Assembly (NCBI GenBank): GCA_004193285.1
Contig: SECP01000021.1
Location: 62,001-126,000, forward strand
DNA: 64,000 bases
DNA from: Myxococcales bacterium
Lineage (GTDB): Bacteria; Myxococcota_A; Polyangia; Polyangiales; Polyangiaceae
Reading direction: 5' to 3'
Part shown: piece after piece, positions 27,627-36,100 of the stretch
Layout: the number at the start of each line of letters is the position of its first letter
Numbering within the stretch: the stretch's first letter is position 1
Made by a program: the position numbers and the translations under genes
The notes under the pieces: model-generated
Told to the model about the DNA's origin: nothing
Databases searched by the model: none
The model's input: the letters and a program-made list of their open reading frames with translations, nothing else

Positions 27627-29690
27627 GTGCACTCGCGTTCGTCACGTTCGTTGGTACGGCTCGGTAGCTACGAGCTGGTGCGCCGTATCAGCTGCGGCAG
27701 CCTCTCCGAGGTCTACGAAGCGCGGCGCGCCGGGCCGGGCGGGTTCACCAAGCGCGTGGCTCTCAAACGCGTCTTGCCGCAGCTCGCGCAAGACGCGGCC
27801 CTCGCTCGCGCGTTCTGCGCAACCGCGCGCGTCCATGCGGAGCTCACGCATCGCAACCTAGTCAGCGTGCTGGACTTCGGCGAGGCGGACGGCGAGCTCT
27901 ACCTGGTCATGGAGTACGTGGACGGCGTACCCTTGTCGGACGTGCTCCGCGCGGTGATCGCGCGGCGGCGCCGGGTGGAGCTCGGGCCCGCGCTCTACGT
28001 GGCGCGGGAAGTCGCGGCCGGGTTGCAGCACGCTCACGAGCACGGTGAGCCGCCGGGCGCACCCCAAGGCGTGGTGCACCGGGACGTGTCGCCGCGTCAT
28101 GTCTTGCTCGGGCGAGCAGGCGAGGTAAAGCTCACGGATTTCGGGCTACGGCGCTCCTTTGGGTCCGAGCTGCGGGAGATGGCGCAGCTGCGAGACAAGC
28201 TGGGCTACCTCTCGCCCGAGCAGGCCCAGGGCCGCGAAGCGGAGCCGCGCAGCGACTTGTTCTCCCTGGGCGTCGTGCTGGCGGAGATGCTGCAAGGGGC
28301 TCCGCTCGTACCCGGAACAACGGCCGCAGAGCTGCTGGATGGCATGCAAGCGCGCGCTTGGGAGCACTTGAGCGGCCTCACCGAACACGCCCCCGCGCCC
28401 GTGGTCGCGCTGGTGCAGAAGCTCCTCGCGCGGTCGCCGCGCAATCGCCCCACCAGCGCCAGGAACGTGGTCGCGGAGCTCGACCGGCTCGCCAGCGCCT
28501 ACGGCGCGCGCTGCTCGGCTCATGAATTCTCGCTCTGGTTGGCGGATCTGGGCGTCGTGCGGCTGGAGAGCAACGTGCGGCTCACGCCGAGTCACGGCGA
28601 TGCCGCGGCCTTGCTCGAGCCTCTGCCCCGGCTCGAGCAAGCGACGCTCGTGGACGACGACGCGCTGAAGCCGGTGGCCATCGCCGCGCCGGCGCTGGCG
28701 CTCGAGGTCGCGCCCATGGCTCCGCCGCGGGTCGCGATGCCGAGCAGCCCGCCCGGCCTGCGCTACCGCTTGCGTCGCCCCGGCGGCGAAATCGTCGGTC
28801 CGCTGTCGCTTGGCAGCGTGCTCGCGATGCTCGCGACCGCGCGTGCTGGTTTGGACTCCGACCTGGCTCGCGACGACGCTCCCTTCCTCAAGCTCTCGCG
28901 CGCCTTCGAGCTGACTCGGTTGGCGGCTCGCCCGCTGTACCGCTTCTTCGAGCCGATCACGATTTTGGCGACCGAGCGGCACCCCCTCGAGCGCGCCAGC
29001 TTGCCTGCGCATCTTTTGCGCCTGGCGACGCAGCGCCGCACCGGCCTGTTGGTGCATCGCAGCGGCGCGGAGCAGCGCCGCATCTACTTCGAGGCCGGCA
29101 CGCCTCGGGCCAGCGCCTCCACCGAGCCGAGCGAGTTGCTCGGCGCACAATTGCTGCGCCGCGGCCTCGTGACCGCCCAAGATCTGGACCGGGTGCTGGA
29201 GAGCGGCTACCGCTCGGGCTGCCCACTGGGAGAGAGCCTGGTGCGGGCGGGGTTGCTCACCGAAAACGCCCTGGCCCGGTGCCTCGCGGAGCAACGGGTG
29301 CAGCGCTTGGCCGCATTGTGCGGTGCCACGAGCGGCGACCTCTTCTTCGTGGAAGGCGCCGTCTCCGGTGAAACGTGCCTCGCGGTGGACGCGGGCACGA
29401 GCACGCTGCTCGACGCGCTCCGGCGCACGTACGAGACCGCCGAGCTCTTGCCGCTCCTGGGCGGGCTTTCCAAGACGGCGCTGTGTCCTTCGGCCGGCTG
29501 CGCCGACCTGCGCCACCTGCTTTCGTTCTCGTCCGAAGAAGCCTACGCGTTCGACCTGTGCCTGCGCGGGGTCAAGCTCGGCCTCGTGCTGCGCGAAGCG
29601 AACGTCCGGGGCGAGAGGGCGCTGCACGCCGCCGCCTTCGCGATCTTCGTCGGACTTTCCGCGGGCGCTTTCGTGGCTCGGCCGGACTGA
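27627..29690 (+). CDS. Ser/Thr kinase-like protein with PATAN/DUF4388 and MshEN-like C-terminal domains
   Basis: 687 residues from GTG 27627. Kinase-like domain about 12-290: the Gly loop is altered (SCGSLSEVYEA), Lys is kept (VALKRV), and the catalytic loop reads HRDVSPRH, with His where the metal-binding Asn should be; DFG is present. Reduced activity or a pseudokinase is likely. Downstream, about 370-440 resembles a GYF_2-type module (PGGEIVGPLSLGSVL), then a DUF4388-like segment (LLRLATQRRTGLLVHR) and an MshEN-like segment (AQLLRRGLVTAQDLDRVLE). The latter two domain types also occur in the protein at 7577-9520. A hydrophobic stretch ends the protein. Confidence 0.87.
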   Translation: MHSRSSRSLVRLGSYELVRRISCGSLSEVYEARRAGPGGFTKRVALKRVLPQLAQDAALARAFCATARVHAELTHRNLVSVLDFGEADGELYLVMEYVDGVPLSDVLRAVIARRRRVELGPALYVAREVAAGLQHAHEHGEPPGAPQGVVHRDVSPRHVLLGRAGEVKLTDFGLRRSFGSELREMAQLRDKLGYLSPEQAQGREAEPRSDLFSLGVVLAEMLQGAPLVPGTTAAELLDGMQARAWEHLSGLTEHAPAPVVALVQKLLARSPRNRPTSARNVVAELDRLASAYGARCSAHEFSLWLADLGVVRLESNVRLTPSHGDAAALLEPLPRLEQATLVDDDALKPVAIAAPALALEVAPMAPPRVAMPSSPPGLRYRLRRPGGEIVGPLSLGSVLAMLATARAGLDSDLARDDAPFLKLSRAFELTRLAARPLYRFFEPITILATERHPLERASLPAHLLRLATQRRTGLLVHRSGAEQRRIYFEAGTPRASASTEPSELLGAQLLRRGLVTAQDLDRVLESGYRSGCPLGESLVRAGLLTENALARCLAEQRVQRLAALCGATSGDLFFVEGAVSGETCLAVDAGTSTLLDALRRTYETAELLPLLGGLSKTALCPSAGCADLRHLLSFSSEEAYAFDLCLRGVKLGLVLREANVRGERALHAAAFAIFVGLSAGAFVARPD

Positions 29691-29704
29691 GTATAAAGAC
29701 GCGC

Positions 29705-30571
29705 ATGAACGCGTCGGCCAAGAGCCTTGCCACGCTGCTCGTCTCCTGCCCGGACCGCCGAGGCATCGTCGCTGCGCTCGCCCAGGTGCTCTATGGCCAC
29801 GGGGCGAACATCCTGGATTCCGATCAGCACACGGACGCCGAAGCGGGCTTGTTCTTCCAGCGCCTGCGCTTCGACCTCGCAGACCTGATGACCGACAAGG
29901 TCGCCTTGGAGCGCTCCATCGCGGAGCTCGGGGAGCGCTTCCACATGGAGTACCGGCTGCTCTACCAGGCCAGGCGGAAGCGGGTCGCGCTCTTCGTATC
30001 CAAATACGACCACTGCTTGTACGACCTGCTGCTCCGCCACCGCGCTGGCGAGCTGTCTGGGGACATCGTCGCGGTCATCAGCAATCATCCCGATCTCGCC
30101 AGCGTCGCCGGCCAGTTCGGCGTGCCCTTCCATGTCTTCCCGAAGACGGGCGAGACCAAGCTGGCGCAAGAGCAGAAGGAGCGCGAGCTACTCGGGGAGC
30201 TGGAGGTGGACCTGGTCGTGCTTGCCCGCTACATGCAGGTCGTCAGTGAGAGCTTTTGTGAGGCGTTCCCCCAGCGCATCATCAACATCCACCACTCGTT
30301 CTTGCCCGCGTTCGTGGGCGGCAAGCCGTACCATCAGGCGTACACCCGGGGGGTGAAGCTGATTGGCGCTACCGCGCACTACGCCACCGCCGTCTTGGAC
30401 GAAGGTCCCATCATCGAGCAAGACGTGGTGCGAGCTACCCATCGAGACGCGGTAGAGGATTTGGTTCGGAAGGGCCGTGACCTGGAGAAGGTCGTGCTGG
30501 CGCGCGCGGTGCGCTCGCACTTGGACGACCGCATCCTCGTTTACGCGAACAAGACTGTCGTCTTCGAGTAG
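29705..30571 (+). CDS. purU: Formyltetrahydrofolate deformylase
   Basis: 288 residues from ATG 29705, 14 bases after the previous stop; the frame runs further upstream but only as a shadow of the kinase gene. Releases formate from 10-formyltetrahydrofolate, balancing one-carbon pools. ACT domain at 1-85 (LLVSCPDRRGIVAALAQVL, NILDSDQHTD), then a formyltransferase fold with the catalytic set NIHHSFLPAFVGGKPYHQAY, the GATAHY segment with its His, and LDEGPIIEQDV. Complete and standard length. It ends two bases from the convergent gene. Confidence 0.96.
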   Translation: MNASAKSLATLLVSCPDRRGIVAALAQVLYGHGANILDSDQHTDAEAGLFFQRLRFDLADLMTDKVALERSIAELGERFHMEYRLLYQARRKRVALFVSKYDHCLYDLLLRHRAGELSGDIVAVISNHPDLASVAGQFGVPFHVFPKTGETKLAQEQKERELLGELEVDLVVLARYMQVVSESFCEAFPQRIINIHHSFLPAFVGGKPYHQAYTRGVKLIGATAHYATAVLDEGPIIEQDVVRATHRDAVEDLVRKGRDLEKVVLARAVRSHLDDRILVYANKTVVFE

Positions 30572-30573
30572 CG

Positions 30574-31386
30574 CTAGGGTGGCGACTCGTTCGGCAGCGC
30601 CCGGCGAGCCGCGGCAGTGTGAGGGCTGCTCGGAAAGCGAGCGAGGAAATCACGCGCGGCCGCCGCCGCCGCCGCCCGCTCCCCGACCGACGCGAGGCTT
30701 TCGATGGTGAGGATCTCGCGCTCCTGGATCAACGCGCCGCGCGGGTGATCTCGCCGCATGCCTTCCAGAACTTCCAGTGCGGCGGCCGCGGCGTCGTTCC
30801 GCAGCAGCGCGCGAGCCCGCGCGAGGCGGCTGCTCTCGTCGATGGTCGCCTGCAGCGGCGGGCCTTCGGTCGGCACGGAGCGAGGCGACGGCAGCGCGGG
30901 GGCCGACGCCGAGGCCGCCGCAGCGCTGATGGCGGAACTTGCCGAGCGAGATGATACTGCCTGCCCAGGATGCGAGCTGGAGGGGGGCTGCAGCGGCGGC
31001 TCGGCGCGACTCGGCACTGGTGAAGCGACTGGGCTCGACGCAGCAGGCGATGGCGCGCGCGGTAGCTCGGTTGCGCGGGGCGCGGTGCTGCCTCCTGGCG
31101 CCGGTAGCAATGCCGAGACCCCGCCGGAAGCGGCCACGCCGAGCGCGAAGCCCGCGAGCGTCGACTTGAGCAGGCTCGCTCGCGCGGCGGGGACGACGGC
31201 GCTCGTGACTGGGGCCTTCAGCGATGAAGCCGCGGCTGCGCTCGCTGCCAGTTGCGCGACCAAGGCCTGCTTGACCGCGGCTTTGGCGCTCGCGGGCACG
31301 GGCGCGGTTTGGTCGGCGGTGAGCACGCGCCGCTCCGCGGGCGAAAGCGCGCGCGCAGCCTCGAGCCAGCGGAGAGGCTCGTTCAT
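30574..31386 (-). CDS. Putative anti-sigma factor: one membrane helix, TPR-like C-terminus
   Basis: 270 residues, overlapping the ECF sigma gene by four bases, the classic coupling of sigma and anti-sigma. The first 75 residues are helical and cytoplasmic but lack the HxxxCxxC zinc motif of ZAS-type anti-sigma factors. A membrane helix follows at about 92-112 (LAGFALGVAASGGVSALL), a long Pro/Ser/Ala spacer, and a periplasmic helical-repeat end (LARARALLRNDAAAAALEVL). The role is inferred from position and topology. Confidence 0.75.
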   Translation of the reverse strand: MNEPLRWLEAARALSPAERRVLTADQTAPVPASAKAAVKQALVAQLAASAAAASSLKAPVTSAVVPAARASLLKSTLAGFALGVAASGGVSALLPAPGGSTAPRATELPRAPSPAASSPVASPVPSRAEPPLQPPSSSHPGQAVSSRSASSAISAAAASASAPALPSPRSVPTEGPPLQATIDESSRLARARALLRNDAAAAALEVLEGMRRDHPRGALIQEREILTIESLASVGERAAAAAAARDFLARFPSSPHTAAARRALPNESPP

Positions 31387-31916
31387 CGTACCCTCCCCAG
31401 GCGCACGCGGCCTTCACGGAAGACGAGACCACGCGCCACTGCGCGACGAAAGGCCTCACGCGCCAAGCGCAGCCGAGAATACGCAGTACCGAGAGGGATC
31501 TCGAGCGCCTCCGCGAGCTCCGGTCCACGGACGCCCTCGAGCTCGAATAGCGTGAACACCGCGCGTTGATCCAGGTCCATCGAGGCGAGCGCGGTCTCGA
31601 AGAGCTCCAGGTCGTCCCGGCGCTCCAGCAGTGCGCAGGCGTCCGCGTGCTGGTCCGTAAAACGTTCGTCCAAGTTACCGTCGGCGAGCTCGTGAAGAAC
31701 GTGGGCCCGTCGTCGTCGATCACGAGCCGCGTGGAGGCAGATCGAAAAGAGCCATGTCGTCAGCTTCGAGCGACCTTCGAAGTACGGGAGGCGCCGATGT
31801 ACGACCATGAAAACCTCCTGCGCGACGTCTTGTAAATCGGAAGGTGCGACGCCCAGGCGCCGGAGGCTTCTCCAGACGAAGTCGAAGTGTTCGTCGTACA
31901 GGGCGTCGAAGTTCAA
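31383..31916 (-). CDS. RNA polymerase ECF-type sigma factor
   Basis: 177 residues. Region 2 at about 5-70 (DLQDVAQEVFMVVHRRLPYF, TWLFSICLHAARDRRRR) and region 4 at about 110-165 (MDLDQRAVFTLFELEGV, GPELAEALEIPLGTAYSRL). No extra domains. Middle gene of three on the minus strand: outer-membrane-like protein, sigma, anti-sigma. The set probably answers an envelope signal; target promoters are unknown. Confidence 0.93.
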   Translation of the reverse strand: MNFDALYDEHFDFVWRSLRRLGVAPSDLQDVAQEVFMVVHRRLPYFEGRSKLTTWLFSICLHAARDRRRRAHVLHELADGNLDERFTDQHADACALLERRDDLELFETALASMDLDQRAVFTLFELEGVRGPELAEALEIPLGTAYSRLRLAREAFRRAVARGLVFREGRVRLGRVR

Positions 31917-31947
31917 AGCGGACTCTCGGCGGAGCTCGGTACCTGCA

Positions 31948-32994
31948 TCAGAGCAGGAACAGCTCGGCCCCCAGCTCGAGCAGCGCTGCTGCCGGCGCGC
32001 TCTCGAAGGCTATCCCTCGCACGCTCGCGACGCTGAAGCGTTGCGTGCGATGGGGGACCAGCAGTGTGATGGATAGCGAGAGCGCGCCGCCGGGACTGAG
32101 GCCCCAGTTGCCCACCGCGCCGACGGCGGGCGCCAACCACAGCGCGCTCACCGCGTAGTCGTGATCGTAGCCGAGGCCGGCTCCAGACAGCGAGCCCACG
32201 CCTAGACCTGCGCTCAAGCCCAGTCGTCCGCGCGGCACTTCGGACACCGTCGCCGTGACGTCCGCCCGGCCCGCCACCAGCTGCACGGTACCGACGCCTG
32301 GACCGTGGGGCAGCTCACGCCCCGGCAGCCAAAGCGCTCCTGCGCGGAGGAACCAGCGACGACTCGCCCGAAGCCGCAGCGAGACCGCGGCCTGGGCCGT
32401 GATCGTGTAGCCGAGCATGCCCGCGCCAACGCCAGCGCTCACCTCGAGCGAGGCCGTGGGCCACGAGGCTCCGCGCGCTGCATCAGGAGCGGGAGTGACC
32501 GCGCGATACACGCGTGCTGCCGAGTCGTCGCGCGAGGCACGCGCGGGAGCGGTAGCAAACGCAGCCGGCTCTCGACGCTGATCCTCCGCGCGTTCCGGCG
32601 AAGAGTCGAACAAGATCGCGAGGGCCACGCTGGTCGCGTAGGCGAGGGGCGTGCAGTCGTCCCCCGAATCTCGCAGCTCGCGCTCACCGGACTTTCCGCC
32701 ACTGGACCGGATGCGAGCGACGTAGCCGGCGTCGTCGCGATCGAGCTCTACCTCGACCTTCAACGGACTACCGGCGGCAGGAGGCGCCGACCCTTCGATG
32801 GCCGCGAGCCAGGCGGACAGCGCTTGCTCGTCTGGACAATCCGTCGCGACCTCACTGCGTTGCACCCGGAGCTCACCGCCCCGGACGGGCATCGCTTTCG
32901 CCGAGAACGCTGCCAACGACGCAAGCGCCAGAGCGCTCGTGAACGTGGCGAAGCGGACTCCGAGCGGAAGCATGGGGCGCACTTTAAGCGCCAT
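31948..32994 (-). CDS. Exported protein, probable outer-membrane beta-barrel, paired with the sigma factor
   Basis: 348 residues from ATG 32994 (MALKVRPML); ATG 32973 is also possible. Signal peptide ends near SAKAMPV. Residues 40-150 form a soluble part with two Cys (TDCPDEQALS, DDCTPLAYA); from about 190 on, alternating hydrophobic and Gly-rich strands (LEVSAGVGAGMLGYTITAQA, LGLSAGLGVGSLSGAGLGY) suggest a small barrel ending AELFLL. It is 31 bases upstream of the ECF sigma gene and likely in its operon. No family named with confidence. Confidence 0.72.
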   Translation of the reverse strand: MALKVRPMLPLGVRFATFTSALALASLAAFSAKAMPVRGGELRVQRSEVATDCPDEQALSAWLAAIEGSAPPAAGSPLKVEVELDRDDAGYVARIRSSGGKSGERELRDSGDDCTPLAYATSVALAILFDSSPERAEDQRREPAAFATAPARASRDDSAARVYRAVTPAPDAARGASWPTASLEVSAGVGAGMLGYTITAQAAVSLRLRASRRWFLRAGALWLPGRELPHGPGVGTVQLVAGRADVTATVSEVPRGRLGLSAGLGVGSLSGAGLGYDHDYAVSALWLAPAVGAVGNWGLSPGGALSLSITLLVPHRTQRFSVASVRGIAFESAPAAALLELGAELFLL

Positions 32995-33020
32995 TGGCGC
33001 GACCTCAGCCGTGCTCCGTA

Positions 33021-33047
33021 CTTTTTTTTGATAGAAACGCGCGCCGC
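33021..33047 (+). repeat. T8-containing upstream element, copy 1
   Basis: CTTTTTTTTGATAGAA followed by a CGCG stretch, 57 bases before the lipoprotein start at 33078. A near-copy (CTTTTTTTTGAGAGAA, then CGCG) stands 74 bases before the paralogue at 34175. Here it lies between divergent genes and has no hairpin in front, so it is not a terminator for anything; it may be a promoter UP-like tract. Confidence 0.6.
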
Positions 33048-33077
33048 TTCCCCTCACCCCGTAGGACGCGTCTGCTC

Positions 33078-34067
33078 ATGATCTCCACCCCTTCGTTCGC
33101 GCAGCTTTTGTCGGCCTTTCTTCGCAAACGGTGGCCCGCGGTGCTCGCGACCGCGCTCGGAACCGCGTGCGGCGTCGACGACGCGCTGATCGGCGCCGAG
33201 GACGCGGCATACGCCGGCGCGACCGGGAGCTCCGGCTCACTCCCAAGCTCGGGCGGCGGCTCCGAGCCCATGGCGGCGGGCGGGAAAGCGAGCGGTAATG
33301 GAGCGGGCACCGCCGGCCGCTCCGCCAACGCGGAAGGCTCGTCAGGCGCGGATGGAACCATCGAGGAAGTGGCGGGCGCACTCGATGGGCGGCTCATGCA
33401 GTTTGCGTGTGCCAACGCGAACTCGCCCGTGGACGACTGCGATGCGCTCGGCTACGCGGTCGATGGCGTCGTTCACCCGTGCTCGGAAGGTAAGAGCGAG
33501 ATGGTGCTCGATCATCCCATCGCCGGGGCGGCCGGTACGCGCTTCCGCCTCACTCTCCACTTCTACGGCATCATGGAGCCCAAGAATTACGGCGATGCCG
33601 CGGTCCGTGAAGCAGCTCCGGGCGCGCCCGATCGCGACGGCGGCGTGCCAACTTCTTGGGCCACCGCTCCCGCGGGCGCGGGCGCGCCCATCAACTCGTA
33701 CGACTCATACGAGCTCCGCGTGCATGACGCGGCCGGGGTGGAGACGGCTCGGCACTACCTCAATGCCAGCCCCAACGAAGGACACTGGACCCTGCTCATC
33801 GACTACGAGAAGACCATCGAGGTGGAAGCTGGCGGCTTCGTGCGCTTGAGGCGCTTCGACAACAACTGCCGCCTCATGAAAAACTGCGGCGCGACCGGCA
33901 TGGCGCCGTGCGAGTCCAAAGCCCGCACGGTGGAGCTGAGCGCTGCCCAGCCACCCGCGCCTGAAGGTGCTTTTCCGGCCGGCTTCGAGCAGCCCGACTT
34001 GAACCAAAGCGCCAGCCACGCTGGCCAGTGGTGGATGGTGGACGTCACCGCGGTCGCCCCTCTCTGA
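33078..34067 (+). CDS. Duplicated Cys-containing lipoprotein, copy 1
   Basis: 329 residues from ATG 33078. Signal peptide with lipobox GTAC, a Gly/Ser/Ala-rich stalk (about 45-95), then a 232-residue globular region starting VAGALDGRLMQF and ending VDVTAVAPL. That region differs from the next gene at 29 positions without a gap. Six conserved Cys (MQFACANAN, DDCDALG, HPCSEG, NNCRLMKNCG, APCESK) suggest disulfides, and the strand-rich pattern (RFRLTLHFYGIMEPKNYG, HWTLLIDYEKTIEVEAGG) suggests a beta-sandwich. No family recognised; exported and lipid-anchored. Confidence 0.8.
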   Translation: MISTPSFAQLLSAFLRKRWPAVLATALGTACGVDDALIGAEDAAYAGATGSSGSLPSSGGGSEPMAAGGKASGNGAGTAGRSANAEGSSGADGTIEEVAGALDGRLMQFACANANSPVDDCDALGYAVDGVVHPCSEGKSEMVLDHPIAGAAGTRFRLTLHFYGIMEPKNYGDAAVREAAPGAPDRDGGVPTSWATAPAGAGAPINSYDSYELRVHDAAGVETARHYLNASPNEGHWTLLIDYEKTIEVEAGGFVRLRRFDNNCRLMKNCGATGMAPCESKARTVELSAAQPPAPEGAFPAGFEQPDLNQSASHAGQWWMVDVTAVAPL

Positions 34068-34083
34068 GCTTCGTCGGCAGTGC

Positions 34084-34109
34084 GCCACACCAGTGGCTCG
34101 CTTTTTTTT
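34084..34109 (+). terminator. Intrinsic terminator after duplicated lipoprotein copy 1
   Basis: GCCAC, loop ACCA, GTGGC, four bases, then T8 (34102-34109), 17 bases after the stop. The T tract is the same one that begins the duplicated upstream element of copy 2. Confidence 0.5.
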
Positions 34110-34127
34110 GAGAGAAGTCGCGAGTCG
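34101..34127 (+). repeat. T8-containing upstream element, copy 2
   Basis: CTTTTTTTTGAGAGAA and a CGCG stretch, matching 33021-33047. It precedes the second lipoprotein gene by 74 bases and shows that the duplication unit included upstream DNA. Confidence 0.6.
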
Positions 34128-34174
34128 CGCCCCATAGCTAGTGCCGCTCAGGGGCGGTGACTTGGAGAAGCGCA

Positions 34175-35074
34175 ATGAAGATCTCTCATCGAGGGTACGG
34201 GTGGCTGTTGGGTCTGGCGATGTGCGGCCTCAACGCTTGCAGTGACGCGGAGGAACCGCGCGCGGAGCCGGCGAGCGGGGAGGGGAGCAGCGAGCTCCGC
34301 GGCACGGACGCGGGAAGCGAGCGAAAGAAGCCGGGGCATGGGCACGGCGGAGGAGATACCTGCACCATCGGGCAAGTGGTCGGCGCTCTCGATGGGCGGC
34401 TCATGCAGTTCCCTTGCGCCAACGCCAACTCATCCGTCGATGACTGCGATGCGCTCGGCTACGCGGTGGACGGCGTCGTGCATCAGTGCTCCGAAGGCAA
34501 GAGCGAGATGGTGCTCGACCATCCCATCTCGGGTCCGCCCGGCGCGCGCTTCCGCCTCACGCTCCACTTCTACGGCATCATGGAGCCAAAAAATTACGGC
34601 AATACCGCGGTCCGTGAAGCGGCGCCCGGCGCGCCCGATCGCAATGGGGGCGTGCCGACCTCTTGGGCCACCGCTCCCGCGGGCGCGGCCGCCCCCATCA
34701 ACTCGTACGACACTTACGAGCTGCTCGTTCACGACGCGGCGGGGGTGGAGACGGCCCGGCACTACCTCAACGCCAGCCCCAACGAGGGACACTGGACTCT
34801 GCTCATCGACTACGAGAAAACCATCGAGGTGGAAGCTGGCGGCTTCGTTCGCTTGCGGCGCTTCGACAACAACTGCCGCCTCATGAAAAATTGCGGCGCG
34901 ACCGGCGCCCCGCCGTGCGCGGCCAAGGCCCGCACCGTCGATCTGAGCGCGGCCGAGCCGCCCCCGCCTCGCGGTGCGTTTCCCGCCGGCTTCAAGCAGC
35001 CCGGCATGAACCTGAGCCGCAACCACGCCGGCCAGTGGTGGATGGTGGATGTCACCGCGGTCACCCCTCTGTGA
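34175..35074 (+). CDS. Duplicated Cys-containing lipoprotein, copy 2
   Basis: 299 residues from ATG 34175 (MKISHRGYGW), preceded by GGAG at a good distance; GTG 34157 would add six residues. Lipobox LNAC. The stalk is short, with a His/Gly/Lys run (KKPGHGHGGGD) instead of the Gly/Ala stalk of copy 1. Residues from VVGALDGRLMQF to VDVTAVTPL match copy 1 at 203 of 232 positions; the span around ARHYLNASPNEGHWTLL is identical for more than 50 residues. Same six Cys. The unrelated leaders and stalks with near-identical domains suggest different presentation on the surface. Function unknown. Confidence 0.82.
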   Translation: MKISHRGYGWLLGLAMCGLNACSDAEEPRAEPASGEGSSELRGTDAGSERKKPGHGHGGGDTCTIGQVVGALDGRLMQFPCANANSSVDDCDALGYAVDGVVHQCSEGKSEMVLDHPISGPPGARFRLTLHFYGIMEPKNYGNTAVREAAPGAPDRNGGVPTSWATAPAGAAAPINSYDTYELLVHDAAGVETARHYLNASPNEGHWTLLIDYEKTIEVEAGGFVRLRRFDNNCRLMKNCGATGAPPCAAKARTVDLSAAEPPPPRGAFPAGFKQPGMNLSRNHAGQWWMVDVTAVTPL

Positions 35075-35192
35075 GCGGCGCCAAGCCACCGACAATCTAG
35101 CCGCGGATTTCAAGCGCGCGCACGTGTGCCTACGTTGTCGCAGCTAAGCGCACGCTTTGACGATCTGCCAATGAGCGTGCATCTTCGTATGC

Positions 35193-36086
35193 TTGAGCAC
35201 TCACGCAAAGCTGTCGGCATCGTTACCTCTCAACGTGGCCGCGCTGGCGCTGCTCGTCATCGGCAATACTCGCTGCGCGACCTCCGAGAACGACCTTCCG
35301 GACGCTGCGGGCGCTGGCGCCGCTGCGCTCGGTGGCGCAGGTGGTGAGAGCGCGGTCGGCGGAAAGCCAGGCATGGCCGGCACACCCGGCGCGAGCGGCT
35401 CGTCGAGCGGCAGCGCGCCGGGGGGTCAGCAGAATGGAGGCTCGGGCGGCATCGCGGGGGGCTCCGGCGGCGGTGCGACTGGCGGTGCCGGCGCAGGCGG
35501 GGCCAGTGGTGGAGCAGCGGGCGGAGGCGGGCAAGCGCCGAGCGGCGGCATGGGCGGCAAGGGCGGAACGGCGGGCGCAGGTGGCACGGCGGGCGCAGGT
35601 GGCCAAGGTGGCAGCGCGGGGGCTGGCGCGGGTGGCACGGCGGGCTCGAGCGGCGCGGCCGGTACGGGGGGCGGCTCACCGGTACTGCTGTCGCAAGACA
35701 AGCCCGCCACGTCCGACAGTGAGGAGACGGCCAAGAACAACGTCGCCAGCAAGGCCAACGACGGCGACGACACCACGCGCTGGTGCGCCGCCAACAGCGC
35801 TGCCAATCACTACTGGCGCGTGGACTTGGGCCAGAGTCGCACGCTGACCAAAGTGCACCTGCTTTGGGAAAAAGACTTCGCGTACCTGTTCAAGATCGAA
35901 ACGTCAGCGGACGGCAGCCAATGGACGATGGCGGTCGACAAGACGGCGTCGAGCACCGCCATCGCTTCGCAAGACCACGCGCTTCCGGCCAGCACGCAGG
36001 GGCGCTACGTCCGCGTCACGGTGACCGGCGGTCTGCAGCAGAGCACCTGGGCCAGCTTGTTCGAGGTCGAGGTCTTCGGCTACTGA
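35193..36086 (+). CDS. Exported discoidin (F5/8 type C) domain protein with Gly-rich stalk
   Basis: 297 residues from TTG 35193; no ATG or GTG in frame gives a signal peptide. Hydrophobic leader VAALALLVIGNTRC has a Cys, but NTR before it is not a normal lipobox, so lipid anchoring is uncertain. Residues 40-160 are an extreme Gly/Ala/Ser stalk. The carboxy-terminal 130 residues are a discoidin-like domain: RWCAANSAANHYWRVDLGQ, LLWEKDFAYLFKIETSADG and GRYVRVTVTGG. Such domains bind sugars, often on polysaccharide-degrading or adhesive proteins. Confidence 0.85.
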   Translation: MSTHAKLSASLPLNVAALALLVIGNTRCATSENDLPDAAGAGAAALGGAGGESAVGGKPGMAGTPGASGSSSGSAPGGQQNGGSGGIAGGSGGGATGGAGAGGASGGAAGGGGQAPSGGMGGKGGTAGAGGTAGAGGQGGSAGAGAGGTAGSSGAAGTGGGSPVLLSQDKPATSDSEETAKNNVASKANDGDDTTRWCAANSAANHYWRVDLGQSRTLTKVHLLWEKDFAYLFKIETSADGSQWTMAVDKTASSTAIASQDHALPASTQGRYVRVTVTGGLQQSTWASLFEVEVFGY

Positions 36087-36100
36087 ACCGGACCGCTCGC

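Noticed and set aside
33021..33028. First T8 tract as an intrinsic terminator
   Set aside because: No stem in front of it and no plus-strand gene ends upstream; the neighbouring gene runs divergently.
35330..35690. Dense short direct repeats suggesting CRISPR or minisatellite
   Set aside because: They are the Gly/Ala/Ser codons of a protein stalk, with varied units and no spacers.
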